DNA of 64,000 bases from JAIBCC01 sp963763855 (GTDB lineage Bacteria; Acidobacteriota; Blastocatellia; Pyrinomonadales; Pyrinomonadaceae). Where the stretch lies: the NCBI GenBank assembly GCA_963763855.1, contig CAVXPU010000005.1, positions 2,728,001 through 2,792,000 on the forward strand. The letters are read 5' to 3'. Positions 41,213 through 50,614 of the stretch are shown one piece after another (the first letter of the stretch is position 1; every line of letters starts with the position of its first letter). The notes under the pieces were generated by a model that was not told the DNA's origin, did not search any database, and saw nothing but the letters and a program-made list of their open reading frames with translations. A program made the position numbers and the translations under genes.

Positions 41213-42091
41213 ATGGAAAAAGTAAATATAGGAATAATCGGTGGTTCGGGATTGTATCAAATGCCCGAGCTGCAAAATGTGAGAGAAATTGAGGTTGATA
41301 CGCCGTTTGGCAAACCTTCGGATGCGTTTATCGTCGGTGAATTGGAAGGCGTAACGGTAGCATTTTTGCCCAGACACGGACGCGGACACAAGTTTACGCC
41401 GACGGAAGTTCCTTATCGGGCAAACATTTACGCGATGAAATTGCTCGGCGTGGATTATATTTTGTCGGTATCGGCAGTCGGAAGTTTGCAGGAAAAGTAC
41501 GCTCCGATGGATTTTGTTATTCCCGACCAATTTTTTGATCGAACTCGTGCGAGAGCCGAAGAATCAACCTTTTTTGGTAATGGAATTGTCGCACACATCA
41601 CATTTTCACATCCGGTTTGTGATGAATTAGGCGACATTTTAGAAGCGTCCTGCAAAACTGTTGAGGGCTTAAATGTCCATCGCGGCGGCACTTATCTTTG
41701 TATGGAAGGTCCCGCGTTTTCGACCAAAGCTGAAAGTAACGTCTATCGTCAATGGGGAATGGACATCATCGGAATGACGAATTTGCAGGAAGCAAAACTC
41801 GCCCGCGAAGCCGAAATTGCTTACGCGACGATGGCACTCGTGACAGATTACGATTGCTGGCATGAAGACCACGATTCTGTGTCGCTCGACATGGTTATCG
41901 GTTATTTGACGAACAATGTCCGCAATGCTCAACTTGTTTTGAAAGAAGCAGTTAAGCGTGTGAATGCGAAGTCAACACCAAATCAATATGCCGGAGCAAC
42001 CAAATCTGCAATTTTTACCCAGCCCGATCATTGGAACGCGGAAACAGCGAAAAAATTAGAAGCAATAATCGGAAAATATCGCCCGAAATAA
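41213..42091 (+). CDS. mtnP: S-methyl-5'-thioadenosine phosphorylase
   Basis: This PNP-family phosphorylase of 292 residues cleaves methylthioadenosine with phosphate to adenine and methylthioribose-1-phosphate in methionine salvage. Visible features are 'IGIIGGSGLYQM' (phosphate-binding start), 'FLPRHGRGHKFTPTEVPYRA' , 'RGGTYLCMEGPAFSTKAESN', 'IIGMTNLQEAKLAREAEIAY' and 'VTDYDCWHED', the purine site with Asp typical of MTAP. Length is normal for the family. Confidence 0.94.
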   Translation: MEKVNIGIIGGSGLYQMPELQNVREIEVDTPFGKPSDAFIVGELEGVTVAFLPRHGRGHKFTPTEVPYRANIYAMKLLGVDYILSVSAVGSLQEKYAPMDFVIPDQFFDRTRARAEESTFFGNGIVAHITFSHPVCDELGDILEASCKTVEGLNVHRGGTYLCMEGPAFSTKAESNVYRQWGMDIIGMTNLQEAKLAREAEIAYATMALVTDYDCWHEDHDSVSLDMVIGYLTNNVRNAQLVLKEAVKRVNAKSTPNQYAGATKSAIFTQPDHWNAETAKKLEAIIGKYRPK

Positions 42092-42114
42092 GTGCAAATA
42101 TCAGCTGAACTAAG

Positions 42115-42657
42115 ATGATTATTCACCTAAACGGAATGCCGGGCGTTGGCAAACAGACCGTTGCAAAATCGCTGGCGGAAAAGCTCAATGCCCGATTAAT
42201 TGATAATCATTTGCTCATTGACCTTGTAACTGCCATTCACGAAAGAGGCAGTTCAAAATATATGTCAATGATTAAAAGACTGACTGACATAGTTTTGGCG
42301 GAAATTACAAAAAAGCCGGATGAAATTTTTGTTTTTACAAATGCTTTGGTGAATGAACTTTCGGAGGATAAAGAACGTCTTTCTTACTTGCTTGAATTTG
42401 AAAACGATCATAACTTCCCTTTCGTCCAAGTTCTGTTAAATTGTGATTTGACAGAAAATAAAAACCGGATTATTTCGGGACCTAGAAAACTAAAGGGTAA
42501 ATTGACCGATGCTGCTGAATTAGAAGAGCTTCACAAAATGTATTCGATTTATCATCCGCCGGCTGAGTTTAGCTTAAAAATTGACACGACCAATCTTTCT
42601 GCCGATGAGGTTTCGGAGCAGATCAGAAGTTACATTTGGAAAATAAACGAATTATAA
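42115..42657 (+). CDS. P-loop nucleoside/shikimate-kinase-like protein
   Basis: The protein has 180 residues with Walker A 'NGMPGVGKQTVAKSLAEKL' at the N-terminus, then 'LIDNHLLIDLVTAI' and a lid-like 'RIISGPRKLKGKL'. The layout resembles small AAA_18/shikimate-kinase-like phosphotransferases. No substrate motif is recognised. It stands alone between mtnP (23 bp upstream) and the pnt genes. Confidence 0.78.
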   Translation: MIIHLNGMPGVGKQTVAKSLAEKLNARLIDNHLLIDLVTAIHERGSSKYMSMIKRLTDIVLAEITKKPDEIFVFTNALVNELSEDKERLSYLLEFENDHNFPFVQVLLNCDLTENKNRIISGPRKLKGKLTDAAELEELHKMYSIYHPPAEFSLKIDTTNLSADEVSEQIRSYIWKINEL

Positions 42658-42720
42658 ATATTTTGTGATGATGCACACTTTGTTTCATACCTTAATTGGG
42701 CTATTATTTCATTGAAAATT

Positions 42721-44311
42721 ATGAGCGAAACCGTTGATACCGCAATAAATACCGAAAATTCAGAAAAACCAATAGCAAAAAAAATCGGCGTTCCCAAAGA
42801 AGTTTTTGAAGGCGAATGCCGGGTTGCCGCTACGCCCGAAACAGCTAAAAAGCTCCAGAAAATGGGGTTCGAAGTTTTGATCGAAAAAGGTGCGGGAGCG
42901 AACGCAAACTTTCCCGACGAGCTTTTTGAAAAAGCCGACTGCAAAATTATTGCGGACGAAAAGACGCTTTTCAAACAATCTGACATTATTTTGAAAGTTC
43001 GTCCTCCGAAAGATTCAGAAATCGTCCTATTGCCTGAAAACACAACACTTATCAGTTTTATCAACGCCGCTGCAAATCCCGAAACAGTAAAACAACTCGA
43101 ACAAAAAAACACGACCGTGATCGCCATGGAAGCAATTCCACGTATCTCGCGTGCACAGAAAATGGACGCTCTCAGTTCGATGGCGAATATTGCAGGGTAT
43201 CGTGCCGTAATCGAAGCCGCGAATAATTTCGGTTCATTTTTTACAGGACAAATTACTGCGGCAGGTAAAATTCCGCCGGCTGAAAGTTTTGGTTATCGGT
43301 GCTGGCGTTGCGGGACTTGCGGCAATTGGTGCGGCACGCAGTTTAGGTGCGATTGTTCGTGCTTTTGATACTCGTCCGGCAGTTGCCGAACAGGTTGAAA
43401 GTATGGGTGCGGACTTTCTAATGCTGGAATTTAAAGAAGATGGCAGTGGCGAAGGCGGTTATGCCAAATTGATGTCAAAGGAGTTTATCGATGCGGAAAT
43501 GGCTCTTTTTGCTGAGCAAGCTAAAGAAGTTGACATCATAATCACGACGGCGTTGATTCCGAATCGAAAGGCTCCGGTTTTAATTACGACCGAAATGGTT
43601 GAATCAATGAAAAAAGGTTCAGTAATCGTAGATTTAGCCGCGGAGCAAGGCGGAAATTGTGAAGTCACAAAACCGAACGAAAGTTACAAATATGAAGGCG
43701 TAACTATTATTGGTTACACAGATTTACCAAGCCGAATGGCGGCTCAATCAAGCCAACTTTACGGCACAAATCTTTGTCATTTGCTCAGCGATATGGGCGG
43801 AAACGACAAATATCGCGTTGATTTGGAAGATGAAGTTGTCCGCGGTGCATTAATCGTTCACGAAGGAAAAATCTTGCCGCCGCCGGAAAAACCTGCGTTG
43901 ATTTCGGTTCATCAATCGGTTACGTCTAAAAATCAAGCATTGGCGGTAAAGAAAGAAGAAAAAACGGGTGGGATCGGCGGTGTGATTTTGGCGGGAATCG
44001 CGGTTGCGGCTTTGCTCGGAATCGGTATTTTTGCACCTGAATCGTTTTTGTCGCATTTTACAGTTTTCGTGCTGGCATGTTTCATTGGTTGGCAAGTAAT
44101 TTGGAATGTTAAGCCTGCTTTGCACACTCCTTTGATGTCTGTAACTAATGCAATCAGTGGAATTATCATCATCGGCGGAATGCTGCAAATTTCAGGTGGA
44201 TTAAATTCTGCCACTACAATTTTAGGTGCGATTGCAGTTTTAATCGGCACAATCAACATCTCGGGCGGATTTTTAGTTACACAAAGAATGCTCAAAATGT
44301 TTCAAAAATAG
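42721..44311 (+). pseudogene. pntA: NAD(P) transhydrogenase alpha subunit, split by a single-base insertion
   Basis: Two frames (42721-43368 and 43289-44311) together give the complete PntA of about 529 residues. The first holds the N-terminal NAD(H) domain ('GVPKEVFEGECRVAATPETA', 'GYRAVIEAANNFGSFFTGQI', 'AAGKIPPA'). The second continues with the Rossmann strand 'VIGAGVAGLAAIGAARSLGA' and ends with three or four membrane helices ('FVLACFIGWQVIWNVKPALH'). The slip lies near 43280-43284, where GGCTGAAAG would read through as GGCGAAAG or GGCTAAAG. The enzyme couples the proton gradient to NADPH formation. Since pntB is intact, a sequence error is as likely as a real mutation. Confidence 0.88.
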
Positions 44312-44313
44312 CC

Positions 44314-44385
44314 GGAACGCGGGCGGCTCGCCTGCGTGTTATTAAGTTTGCTGCGGCAAACTCGCAGGCAGGCTGCCTGCGTTCC
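44314..44385. repeat. Palindromic repeat between pntA and pntB
   Basis: This 72-bp element has inverted ends GGAACGC (44314-44320) and GCGTTCC (44379-44385), and internal hairpins GTTTGC-TGC-GGCAAAC and GCAGGCAGGCTGCCTGC. It shares the GGAACGC/GCGTTCC ends with the copy inside uvrA. A frame runs through it into pntB, but that start is not real. Confidence 0.8.
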
Positions 44386-44395
44386 AGTTAAAACA

Positions 44396-45796
44396 ATGAT
44401 TTCAAATAATCTTTTAACAGTTGCATACATCGTTGCAAGTGCCTTTTTTATCTTGAGTTTAGGCGGGTTATCAAACCCCGAAACTTCGAGACGCGGAAAT
44501 CTTTTCGGCATTATCGGAATGATTATTGCCGTCGGTGCAGTCGCGTTTAGTTCGCAAGTTTCAGGAACAGGCTACAGCGTTTTGATTGCGACATTGACTG
44601 TCGGCACAATTATCGGAGCAGTTTTAGCTTCCCGTGTGGCGATGACATCAATGCCCGAACTCGTCGCGGTTTTGCACAGTTTTGTTGGCTTGGCTGCAGT
44701 GTTGGTCGGAATTGGAAGTCATTTGCAACACAAACCTTTTGCAACGGTTGCCGAAAAAAATATTCACGAAGTTGAAGTATTTATCGGCGTATTTATTGGT
44801 GCGATTACGTTTACTGGTTCGATAGTTGCGTTTGGAAAACTAAAAGCATTGATTTCTAGCAAGCCTCTGATGCTTCCCGGCAGGCATATTCTTAACCTTA
44901 TTATGCTGGCGGTGATTATTTTTCTCGGCTATCAATTTTTAACTTCGGCAAATCCGTTGACACCGCTTTTGATTATGACTGGAGTCGCTTCAATATTAGG
45001 AGTTCATCTCGTAATGGCAATCGGCGGCGGAGATATGCCGGTGGTTGTTTCGATGCTCAATAGTTATTCGGGTTGGGCGGCTGCAGCGGCTGGATTCATG
45101 CTGTCAAACGATTTACTGATTGTTACCGGAGCTTTAGTCGGTTCAAGCGGTGCGATTCTATCTGCGATTATGTGCAAAGCGATGAATCGTTCATTTTTCA
45201 GCGTAATAATGGGCGGATTTGGCACGACGGGCGGAACGGCACCAGCATCAGATCAACTTCCCGAAGGCGAAATAACGCCAATTTCCGTTGAAGAAACTGT
45301 CCATCTTTTGAAAAGTGCGAGAAACGTTATTATCGTTCCGGGATATGGAATGGCGGTCGCACAAGCACAGCACGCTGTTGCAGACATTACCAAAAAATTG
45401 CGTGAACGAAAGACTGAAGTTCGTTTCGGAATCCATCCTGTCGCGGGACGTTTACCCGGACATATGAACGTTTTGCTTGCCGAAGCCAAGGTTCCATACG
45501 ACATTGTTTTGGAAATGGACGAGATTAATCACGACTTTCCCGAAACCGATGTTGTGCTGGTAATTGGTGCAAATGATACGGTTAATCCGGCGGCGTTAGA
45601 TGATCCGAATAGCCCGATTGCGGGAATGCCTGTGTTGGAAGTTTGGAAAGCTGCATTTACAATCGTCATGAAACGTGGAATGGCGAGTGGCTACGCTGGC
45701 GTAGAAAATCCATTATTCTTTAAGGAAAATACGCGGATGCTGTTTGGTGATGCAAAGAAAAATGTGGATGCGATTTTGGCGGAATTGATTAAATAA
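44396..45796 (+). CDS. pntB: NAD(P) transhydrogenase beta subunit
   Basis: This membrane protein of 466 residues has about eight or nine helices (residues 5-260), containing 'SMPELVAVLHSFVGLAAVLV' and 'GGDMPVVVSMLNSYSGWAAA', followed by a cytoplasmic NADP(H)-binding domain with 'VIIVPGYGMAVAQAQHAVAD', 'FGIHPVAGRLPGHMNVLLAE' and 'VVLVIGANDTVNPAA'. It pairs with PntA to drive hydride transfer from NADH to NADP+. The ATG at 44396 is chosen because it starts the first helix; the palindromic repeat lies just upstream. Confidence 0.95.
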   Translation: MISNNLLTVAYIVASAFFILSLGGLSNPETSRRGNLFGIIGMIIAVGAVAFSSQVSGTGYSVLIATLTVGTIIGAVLASRVAMTSMPELVAVLHSFVGLAAVLVGIGSHLQHKPFATVAEKNIHEVEVFIGVFIGAITFTGSIVAFGKLKALISSKPLMLPGRHILNLIMLAVIIFLGYQFLTSANPLTPLLIMTGVASILGVHLVMAIGGGDMPVVVSMLNSYSGWAAAAAGFMLSNDLLIVTGALVGSSGAILSAIMCKAMNRSFFSVIMGGFGTTGGTAPASDQLPEGEITPISVEETVHLLKSARNVIIVPGYGMAVAQAQHAVADITKKLRERKTEVRFGIHPVAGRLPGHMNVLLAEAKVPYDIVLEMDEINHDFPETDVVLVIGANDTVNPAALDDPNSPIAGMPVLEVWKAAFTIVMKRGMASGYAGVENPLFFKENTRMLFGDAKKNVDAILAELIK

Positions 45797-45834
45797 ACAA
45801 ACCAAATTTCATCGGACTGCATCAAATTTCTGTT

Positions 45835-46290
45835 ATGAAAAAAGCACTTATAATTTTTACATTCATCATTTCTGCATTTGTTTCGGCAAGTTTTGCTCAA
45901 AAGCAGATTGAACCGCAAATCCAGCGTGATCCGATTTTGGAAGCTGACGCAAAGCATAATTTGGACGTATCGTGGCAATATTTTAAGCTCAAAAAGGCTT
46001 ACATGGCAGTATTGCTCAGATTTGAAGAGACTTTTGCCGCACATCCGGAATTTTCCAAAATGGATGAATTTCTTTATTTGGCGGCAATGAGCAGTAAAAA
46101 TTTGGCTGATGGAAAAGGCGAGCAAAAAATTATTTTATCTAAATTGCCCGAAGAAGAACGCAAAAAATATGAGCCAACCAAACTGCGTGAAGATGCGGTA
46201 GCATATTTTAGTTTGATAAAAGATAAATATCCACAAAGCAAATATATAGGCGAAACTGAAAAGCAATTAAAAATGTTGCAAAAGAAATGA
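45835..46290 (+). CDS. Exported BamD-like helical protein
   Basis: The protein has 151 residues with a signal peptide (LIIFTFIISAFVSASFAQ). It is helical, with 'DVSWQYFKLKKAYMAVLLRF' and 'DEFLYLAAMSSKNLADGKGE' resembling TPR/BamD (YfiO)-type proteins, and ends with 'EDAVAYFSLIKDKYPQSKYI', a BamD-like repeat. It may take part in outer-membrane assembly, or be a paralogue of unknown role. No lipobox Cys is seen. The next gene overlaps by ATGA. Confidence 0.7.
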   Translation: MKKALIIFTFIISAFVSASFAQKQIEPQIQRDPILEADAKHNLDVSWQYFKLKKAYMAVLLRFEETFAAHPEFSKMDEFLYLAAMSSKNLADGKGEQKIILSKLPEEERKKYEPTKLREDAVAYFSLIKDKYPQSKYIGETEKQLKMLQKK

Positions 46291-46664
46291 ACCTCAATCA
46301 GGTTACAATTTATTCAAATAAACCAACGGAGTCCATTGAGTTTTACAAAAAACTTGGACTCCGTTTGATTGTTGATTCTGCTCCGCGATATGTCCGTTTT
46401 GAATGTCCCGACGGTAGTTCCACGCTTTCAATTTCTTTTCAAGAAGATATTTCGCCTTCATCAAATATTACACTTTATTTTGAATGCGAAAAGCTAGACC
46501 AAGAAGTTAAACGACTGCAGCACTTAGGTTTAGCCTTTGACCAAGAGCTAACGGAGCAAACTTATTTATGGCGGGAAGCTCAATTAAAAGACCCAACCGG
46601 AAATAAAATAATGCTTTTCTTTGCCGGCGAAAATCGTTTAAATCCGCCTTGGCGAATCAATTAA
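46287..46664 (+). CDS. Glyoxalase/bleomycin-resistance (VOC) family protein
   Basis: This VOC-fold protein of 125 residues has 'NQVTIYSNKPTESIEFYKKL' at the N-terminus, 'YVRFECPDGSSTLSISFQED' and 'QLKDPTGNKIMLFFAGENR' near the end. The usual first metal His is not seen at the N-terminus (Gln is in its place), so metal binding is uncertain. The substrate is unknown. It overlaps the preceding gene by 4 nt and converges on the serine hydrolase. Confidence 0.85.
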   Translation: MNLNQVTIYSNKPTESIEFYKKLGLRLIVDSAPRYVRFECPDGSSTLSISFQEDISPSSNITLYFECEKLDQEVKRLQHLGLAFDQELTEQTYLWREAQLKDPTGNKIMLFFAGENRLNPPWRIN

Positions 46665-46679
46665 TTCCTCTCGGGAATC

Positions 46680-48398
46680 CTATTTTATCCTCTTCGCCTT
46701 CATATCTCGTCCGCCTTGCGACAGCACTAAACCGACAATTTTCCCGTCTGAATCTTTCTCAAATACAATAATCGCTTTTGCAGATGGAACTGCAAACTGA
46801 GTTTTTGAAACAGGTTCGAGTTCGAGTTTGTTTTGTCCCGTGGCTTGCCCGAATAATTTTTCGCCGTCTTTGGTAATTGTCAAAATAAAATTTGGGGCAA
46901 TTTCGTAATCGCCGACGAACGCATCGAAACCGGATGAATCAACCTTTGTTTCCTTGCCTTCAAGGCGTTTTACGATCTGCAGTGCATTTGAATTCGTCGG
47001 GTCAAGTTCGAATGCTTTTTTGTAATTTATAAGTGCTAAATCCTTCTGATTATCTTCAAGATATGCTTCACCGAGACTGTCATAAGGATTGCTCGATTTC
47101 GGAAACATTTCCACGTTGAGCTTAAAAATTTCAATCGCATCTTTCGTGCGTTTCATTCCCAAGAGTTGATAACCGAGCGTGTTTAGTTCGGTTTCTGCGA
47201 AGTCAAATGTCGTAGAATTTGCGGTTTTCAGTTTCCGATATTCTGTAATAGCCGAGGCGGCATTTTTTTCAACCGCAATCTTGTAAAGTGTTTCGGCAAT
47301 TGATTTTTTCGGCGGATCAACGGGTTGTCCGTTAAGAATATTGATAATTGAATTCGTGATTCTTCCATGATGTTTTCCGAGACTGACGTTATCGAGAATA
47401 ATCACAGTTTGTCGATTATCAACTGCTCTCGTCAGCAAACAATTAAAGCCGTTGATGCCGCCGCCGTGCTGAATAATTTTAGTTTTTTGCTCAGTTTTAC
47501 CAATCGCTTGGTCATAAATATTAAAGCCGTAACCGTAATTTGAAAGCCCGGGCGTGAACATCAATTTCTTGCTTTCGGCAGAAAGAATTTTATCTGCGTA
47601 AAGCGATTGATCCCATTTGAAAAGATCTTCAACAGTCGAATAAAGTGAACCCGCAGCATACGGCAACGACATATCGAGATACGCGGCATTGGTGTAACCC
47701 GTTGATGTTTTTTGATAGCCACTCGCACGTTTTTGCAGAAGCGGAGCTTGATTATCGTAACCGGAATTGTTCATTCCGAGAGGTTTGAAAATGCGTTCGG
47801 TTAAGACTGTTTCGTAAGTTTTGCCCGTAACTTTTTCGATGATTGCACCTAGCAGAAAATAGCCGGAATTGTTGTAACTAAATTTCGATCCCGGCTCGAA
47901 TTCAAGATCGCCACTTGCGAATTTTTTGACGAAATCCGCGACGCTGTAAGGATTGCGGCTAATTTCCGCGAAAAAATCGGGACGGCTCGTGTAACTCGGA
48001 ATGCCCGAAGTATGATTCAAAAGTTGATGAACGGTAATTTTCCCGCCTGTATCTTTACGATAATCGGGCAGATAATCACTCAGCTTACCGTCGAGTTTGA
48101 TCTTGCCTTCTTCTGCAAGCTGTAGAATCAACGCAGCAGTAAATTGCTTTGTAACAGAGCCGATCCGGAATTTCGTGTCCTTCTGATTCGAAATCGCCCA
48201 TTCCATATTTGCCTGCCCGAAGCCTTTTTCGTAAATAATTTTGCCCTTATCTGCGACCAAAACCGTGCCGTTAAGCTGTCCGTAATCGTAATATTGCTTG
48301 AGTAAATTATCAATCTTCTGCACATTCTGCTGTGCAAATGCATTGGTTGCAGTTATCGATGCAACGATAAATAAAGTAAATAGTTTTGCGGTTTTCAT
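46680..48398 (-). CDS. Serine hydrolase (class C beta-lactamase / penicillin-binding family) with C-terminal TPR
   Basis: The protein has 572 residues with a signal peptide (LFTLFIVASITATNAFA). The active site is of the AmpC/DD-peptidase fold: SxxK as Ser81-Val-Thr-Lys84, YxN as Tyr175-Asn-Asn177 and 'IIQHGGGINGFN' for the third motif. After about residue 400 come TPR-like repeats ('SSNPYDSLGEAYLEDNQKDL', 'LINYKKAFELDPTNSNALQI') and a C-terminal beta-rich domain found in such esterases. The role is probably hydrolysis of a peptide or ester in the periplasm, not necessarily drug resistance. A single-gene unit. Confidence 0.9.
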   Translation of the reverse strand: MKTAKLFTLFIVASITATNAFAQQNVQKIDNLLKQYYDYGQLNGTVLVADKGKIIYEKGFGQANMEWAISNQKDTKFRIGSVTKQFTAALILQLAEEGKIKLDGKLSDYLPDYRKDTGGKITVHQLLNHTSGIPSYTSRPDFFAEISRNPYSVADFVKKFASGDLEFEPGSKFSYNNSGYFLLGAIIEKVTGKTYETVLTERIFKPLGMNNSGYDNQAPLLQKRASGYQKTSTGYTNAAYLDMSLPYAAGSLYSTVEDLFKWDQSLYADKILSAESKKLMFTPGLSNYGYGFNIYDQAIGKTEQKTKIIQHGGGINGFNCLLTRAVDNRQTVIILDNVSLGKHHGRITNSIINILNGQPVDPPKKSIAETLYKIAVEKNAASAITEYRKLKTANSTTFDFAETELNTLGYQLLGMKRTKDAIEIFKLNVEMFPKSSNPYDSLGEAYLEDNQKDLALINYKKAFELDPTNSNALQIVKRLEGKETKVDSSGFDAFVGDYEIAPNFILTITKDGEKLFGQATGQNKLELEPVSKTQFAVPSAKAIIVFEKDSDGKIVGLVLSQGGRDMKAKRIK

Positions 48399-48558
48399 GT
48401 TTTCTCCGATGAAATATGTTACGAATTTGCCGAATCTTTCATGAAGTTAAACAACAAACTTGTGATTACCAAAATATCCGACTAATTGCTTTACGAGAGT
48501 TTTTGGAATTTTGTTCATATACATTTTGCATTGATTTCTCTTCACTATGGAGCGATAT

Positions 48559-49914
48559 TTAGTCTGCTTTCGTAACGATCCCTAAAGCCTTGATTCTACG
48601 ATGCAAATGGCTTCTGTCAATCCCTAAATTTTCTGATGTTTTTGAAATATTCCATTCATTTTCCTCGAGTTTTCGCGTCAGAAACTCGCGTTGGTAAGCT
48701 TCAGTTGCTTCCTTAAAACTTGGGAAACGATATGAACTGGATGGCGGAGTTTCACTACTAAAAATCGGCAGATCTTGCACAGTAATTTCAGTTTTGGGAT
48801 TCATAATCACAATTCGTTCGACCGTGTTTTTCAGTTCGCGGATATTTCCCATCCAAACATAATTTTGCATTGCTTCAATCGATTTCTCGGTGAAAATTTT
48901 CACTTTTTTCCCATAATCAAAGGAAAATTTGAGGTTAAAATGATTGATAAGCATCGGAATATCTTCGAGACGTTCGCGAAGCGGTGGAATTTGAAATGGA
49001 ATCACATTGAGCCGATAAAATAAATCAGAACGAAAATCGCCATTTTCAATCAAACTTTCGAGCGGTTTATTTGTCGCTGAAATCACTCTAACGTCAACTT
49101 TTATGGGCGTATTACTGCCGACGGGTTCGAAGCGTTGCTCTTCCAAAACACGCAACATCTTTGCTTGAACGCGAGCGGACATATCTCCGATCTCATCCAA
49201 AAATAGCGTGCCGCCATCGGCAATTTCAAACTTCCCTTTTTTTGCGGAAGTCGCACCCGAAAAAGCTCCTTTGGCATATCCAAAGAGTTCGGATTCAACT
49301 AATTCTTCGGGAATCGCAGCCGAATTTATCTCAACGAATGGAGCATTTTGGCGTTTCGATTTTTTGTGAATTGCTCTGGCAACAAGCTCTTTTCCCGTCC
49401 CGGATTCACCGGATATCAAAACTCTGCCATCGGTTGGAGCAACAATCGAAATTTGCTTTCGCAAAGCTCTCATGACGATTGATTCGCCAATCATCACGTA
49501 TTCCTGATTGAGCGATTCTACGAGTTGAGCATTTACCCGCTCAAGTTCTTTGGTCCGCATAGCATTGCGAACTGTCAAAATCGTTTTTTCCAAGCTGAGC
49601 GGCTTTTCGATAAAATCAAAAGCACCAAGTTTTGTAGATTTAACGGCAGTCTCAATATTCCCGTGTCCCGATATCATTACGACTGCCGCATCAGTTCCCT
49701 TTTCACCAAGCTGCTTTAGAGTTTCGAGTCCGTCAATCCCATCTCCGAGCCAAATATCCAACAAAATACAAGCGAAAGTTTTGCTTTCAACTATTTTCAG
49801 ACAAGCTTCGCCCGAATCGACGGTTTCGATTTCAAAACCTTCATCTTCCAAAACACTTTTCAGCGTTTCACGAATTCCGCGTTCATCATCGACGATTAAA
49901 ATTGAGTTTGACAT
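48559..49914 (-). CDS. Sigma-54-dependent response regulator (NtrC/PilR-like)
   Basis: The protein has 451 residues in three parts: a receiver domain with the phosphate-accepting Asp53 in 'ILLDIWLGD'; an AAA+ domain with Walker A 'GESGTGKE', the sigma-54 contact loop 'GAFSGA' (Ser in place of the usual Thr) and Walker B 'GGTLFLDEIGD'; and a C-terminal Fis-type helix-turn-helix ('ENEWNISKTSENLGIDRSHL'). It activates sigma-54 promoters. It is divergent from the pilin gene, whose promoter is of the -24/-12 type, and the NtrY-like kinase lies beyond the pilin, which suggests a PilS/PilR-type circuit. Confidence 0.94.
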   Translation of the reverse strand: MSNSILIVDDERGIRETLKSVLEDEGFEIETVDSGEACLKIVESKTFACILLDIWLGDGIDGLETLKQLGEKGTDAAVVMISGHGNIETAVKSTKLGAFDFIEKPLSLEKTILTVRNAMRTKELERVNAQLVESLNQEYVMIGESIVMRALRKQISIVAPTDGRVLISGESGTGKELVARAIHKKSKRQNAPFVEINSAAIPEELVESELFGYAKGAFSGATSAKKGKFEIADGGTLFLDEIGDMSARVQAKMLRVLEEQRFEPVGSNTPIKVDVRVISATNKPLESLIENGDFRSDLFYRLNVIPFQIPPLRERLEDIPMLINHFNLKFSFDYGKKVKIFTEKSIEAMQNYVWMGNIRELKNTVERIVIMNPKTEITVQDLPIFSSETPPSSSYRFPSFKEATEAYQREFLTRKLEENEWNISKTSENLGIDRSHLHRRIKALGIVTKAD

Positions 49915-50034
49915 TGTTTAATATTAACAAAAACTGTCATTTTGCCCACACAGGAATTGATATTTTTACCTGCAAAACCAACTAGTTCAAAAGAAACGAA
50001 AACCTAAGTATATTGAAAATAACTACTTACACTG

Positions 50035-50050
50035 TGGCACGGAAATTGCA
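50035..50050 (+). promoter_or_regulatory. Sigma-54 (-24/-12) promoter for the pilin gene
   Basis: TGGCAC-GGAAA-TTGCA is a perfect match to the sigma-54 consensus with correct spacing. Transcription should start near 50062, giving a short leader. Just downstream, GTGGC-ACTATGGA-GCCAC (50061-50078) can form a hairpin before the ATG. Activator sites are expected in 49915-50030, which I could not identify. Confidence 0.85.
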
Positions 50051-50083
50051 AAATACTATTGTGGCACTATGGAGCCACTTTAA

Positions 50084-50614
50084 ATGTTTATGAAAAACAA
50101 ACAATCATTGAAAAGTAAAAATCCCCCCGGATTTTCAATAATTGAGTTACTAATCGTTGTCGTTGTTATCGGCATTGTCGCGGCTCTAGCTGTTCCAAAC
50201 CTTTTACAATCAAGAAGAGCAGCCAACGAGGCTGCCGCAATTACAGCGGTACGGGTTATTAGCCGAGAACAAGTTGCCTTCCGTTTTGCCGGCGGAACTG
50301 ATTCCTTTGGAACTCTATCAGAGCTTTACGCGGGCAAATTTCTCGAAGAAAGTCTTGGTGCCGCTCCAAATATTAAACAAGGCTTTTCGTTTTCCGTGCA
50401 AACAATTGCCCCTACTAGTTCGACTCCTGCGAAATACACCGTCCAGGCAAATCCCGTTATCCATAGCCTGACAAACTCCATCTCCGGCACTGGGGCTAGA
50501 AATTTTGGAGCCAATGAATCAGGCGTTATTTATCAAACGCTTGACAATACACCAGTATCATTCGACATCGTTACCCGCGTCCCAACTGGTTCCACGATTA
50601 TCCTGCAAAACTAA
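50084..50614 (+). CDS. Type IV pilin-like protein
   Basis: The protein has 176 residues. The prepilin leader is 15 basic/neutral residues ending in Pro-Pro-Gly16, followed by mature 'FSIIELLIVVVVIGIVAALA' with Glu at mature position 5, the class III/type IV methylation-motif pattern. The globular part begins after 'NEAAAITAVRVISREQVAFR'. It is processed by PilD-type peptidase and assembled in the inner membrane. The gene lies between a sigma-54 regulator and a sensor kinase and has a -24/-12 promoter. A pseudopilin of a secretion system is the main alternative. Its stop overlaps the kinase stop by 4 nt, on the opposite strand. Confidence 0.9.
   Translation: MFMKNKQSLKSKNPPGFSIIELLIVVVVIGIVAALAVPNLLQSRRAANEAAAITAVRVISREQVAFRFAGGTDSFGTLSELYAGKFLEESLGAAPNIKQGFSFSVQTIAPTSSTPAKYTVQANPVIHSLTNSISGTGARNFGANESGVIYQTLDNTPVSFDIVTRVPTGSTIILQN

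Noticed and set aside
44336..44395. Start of pntB inside the 44314-44385 repeat
   Set aside because: Adds repeat-coded residues before the first membrane helix; ATG 44396 fits the family.
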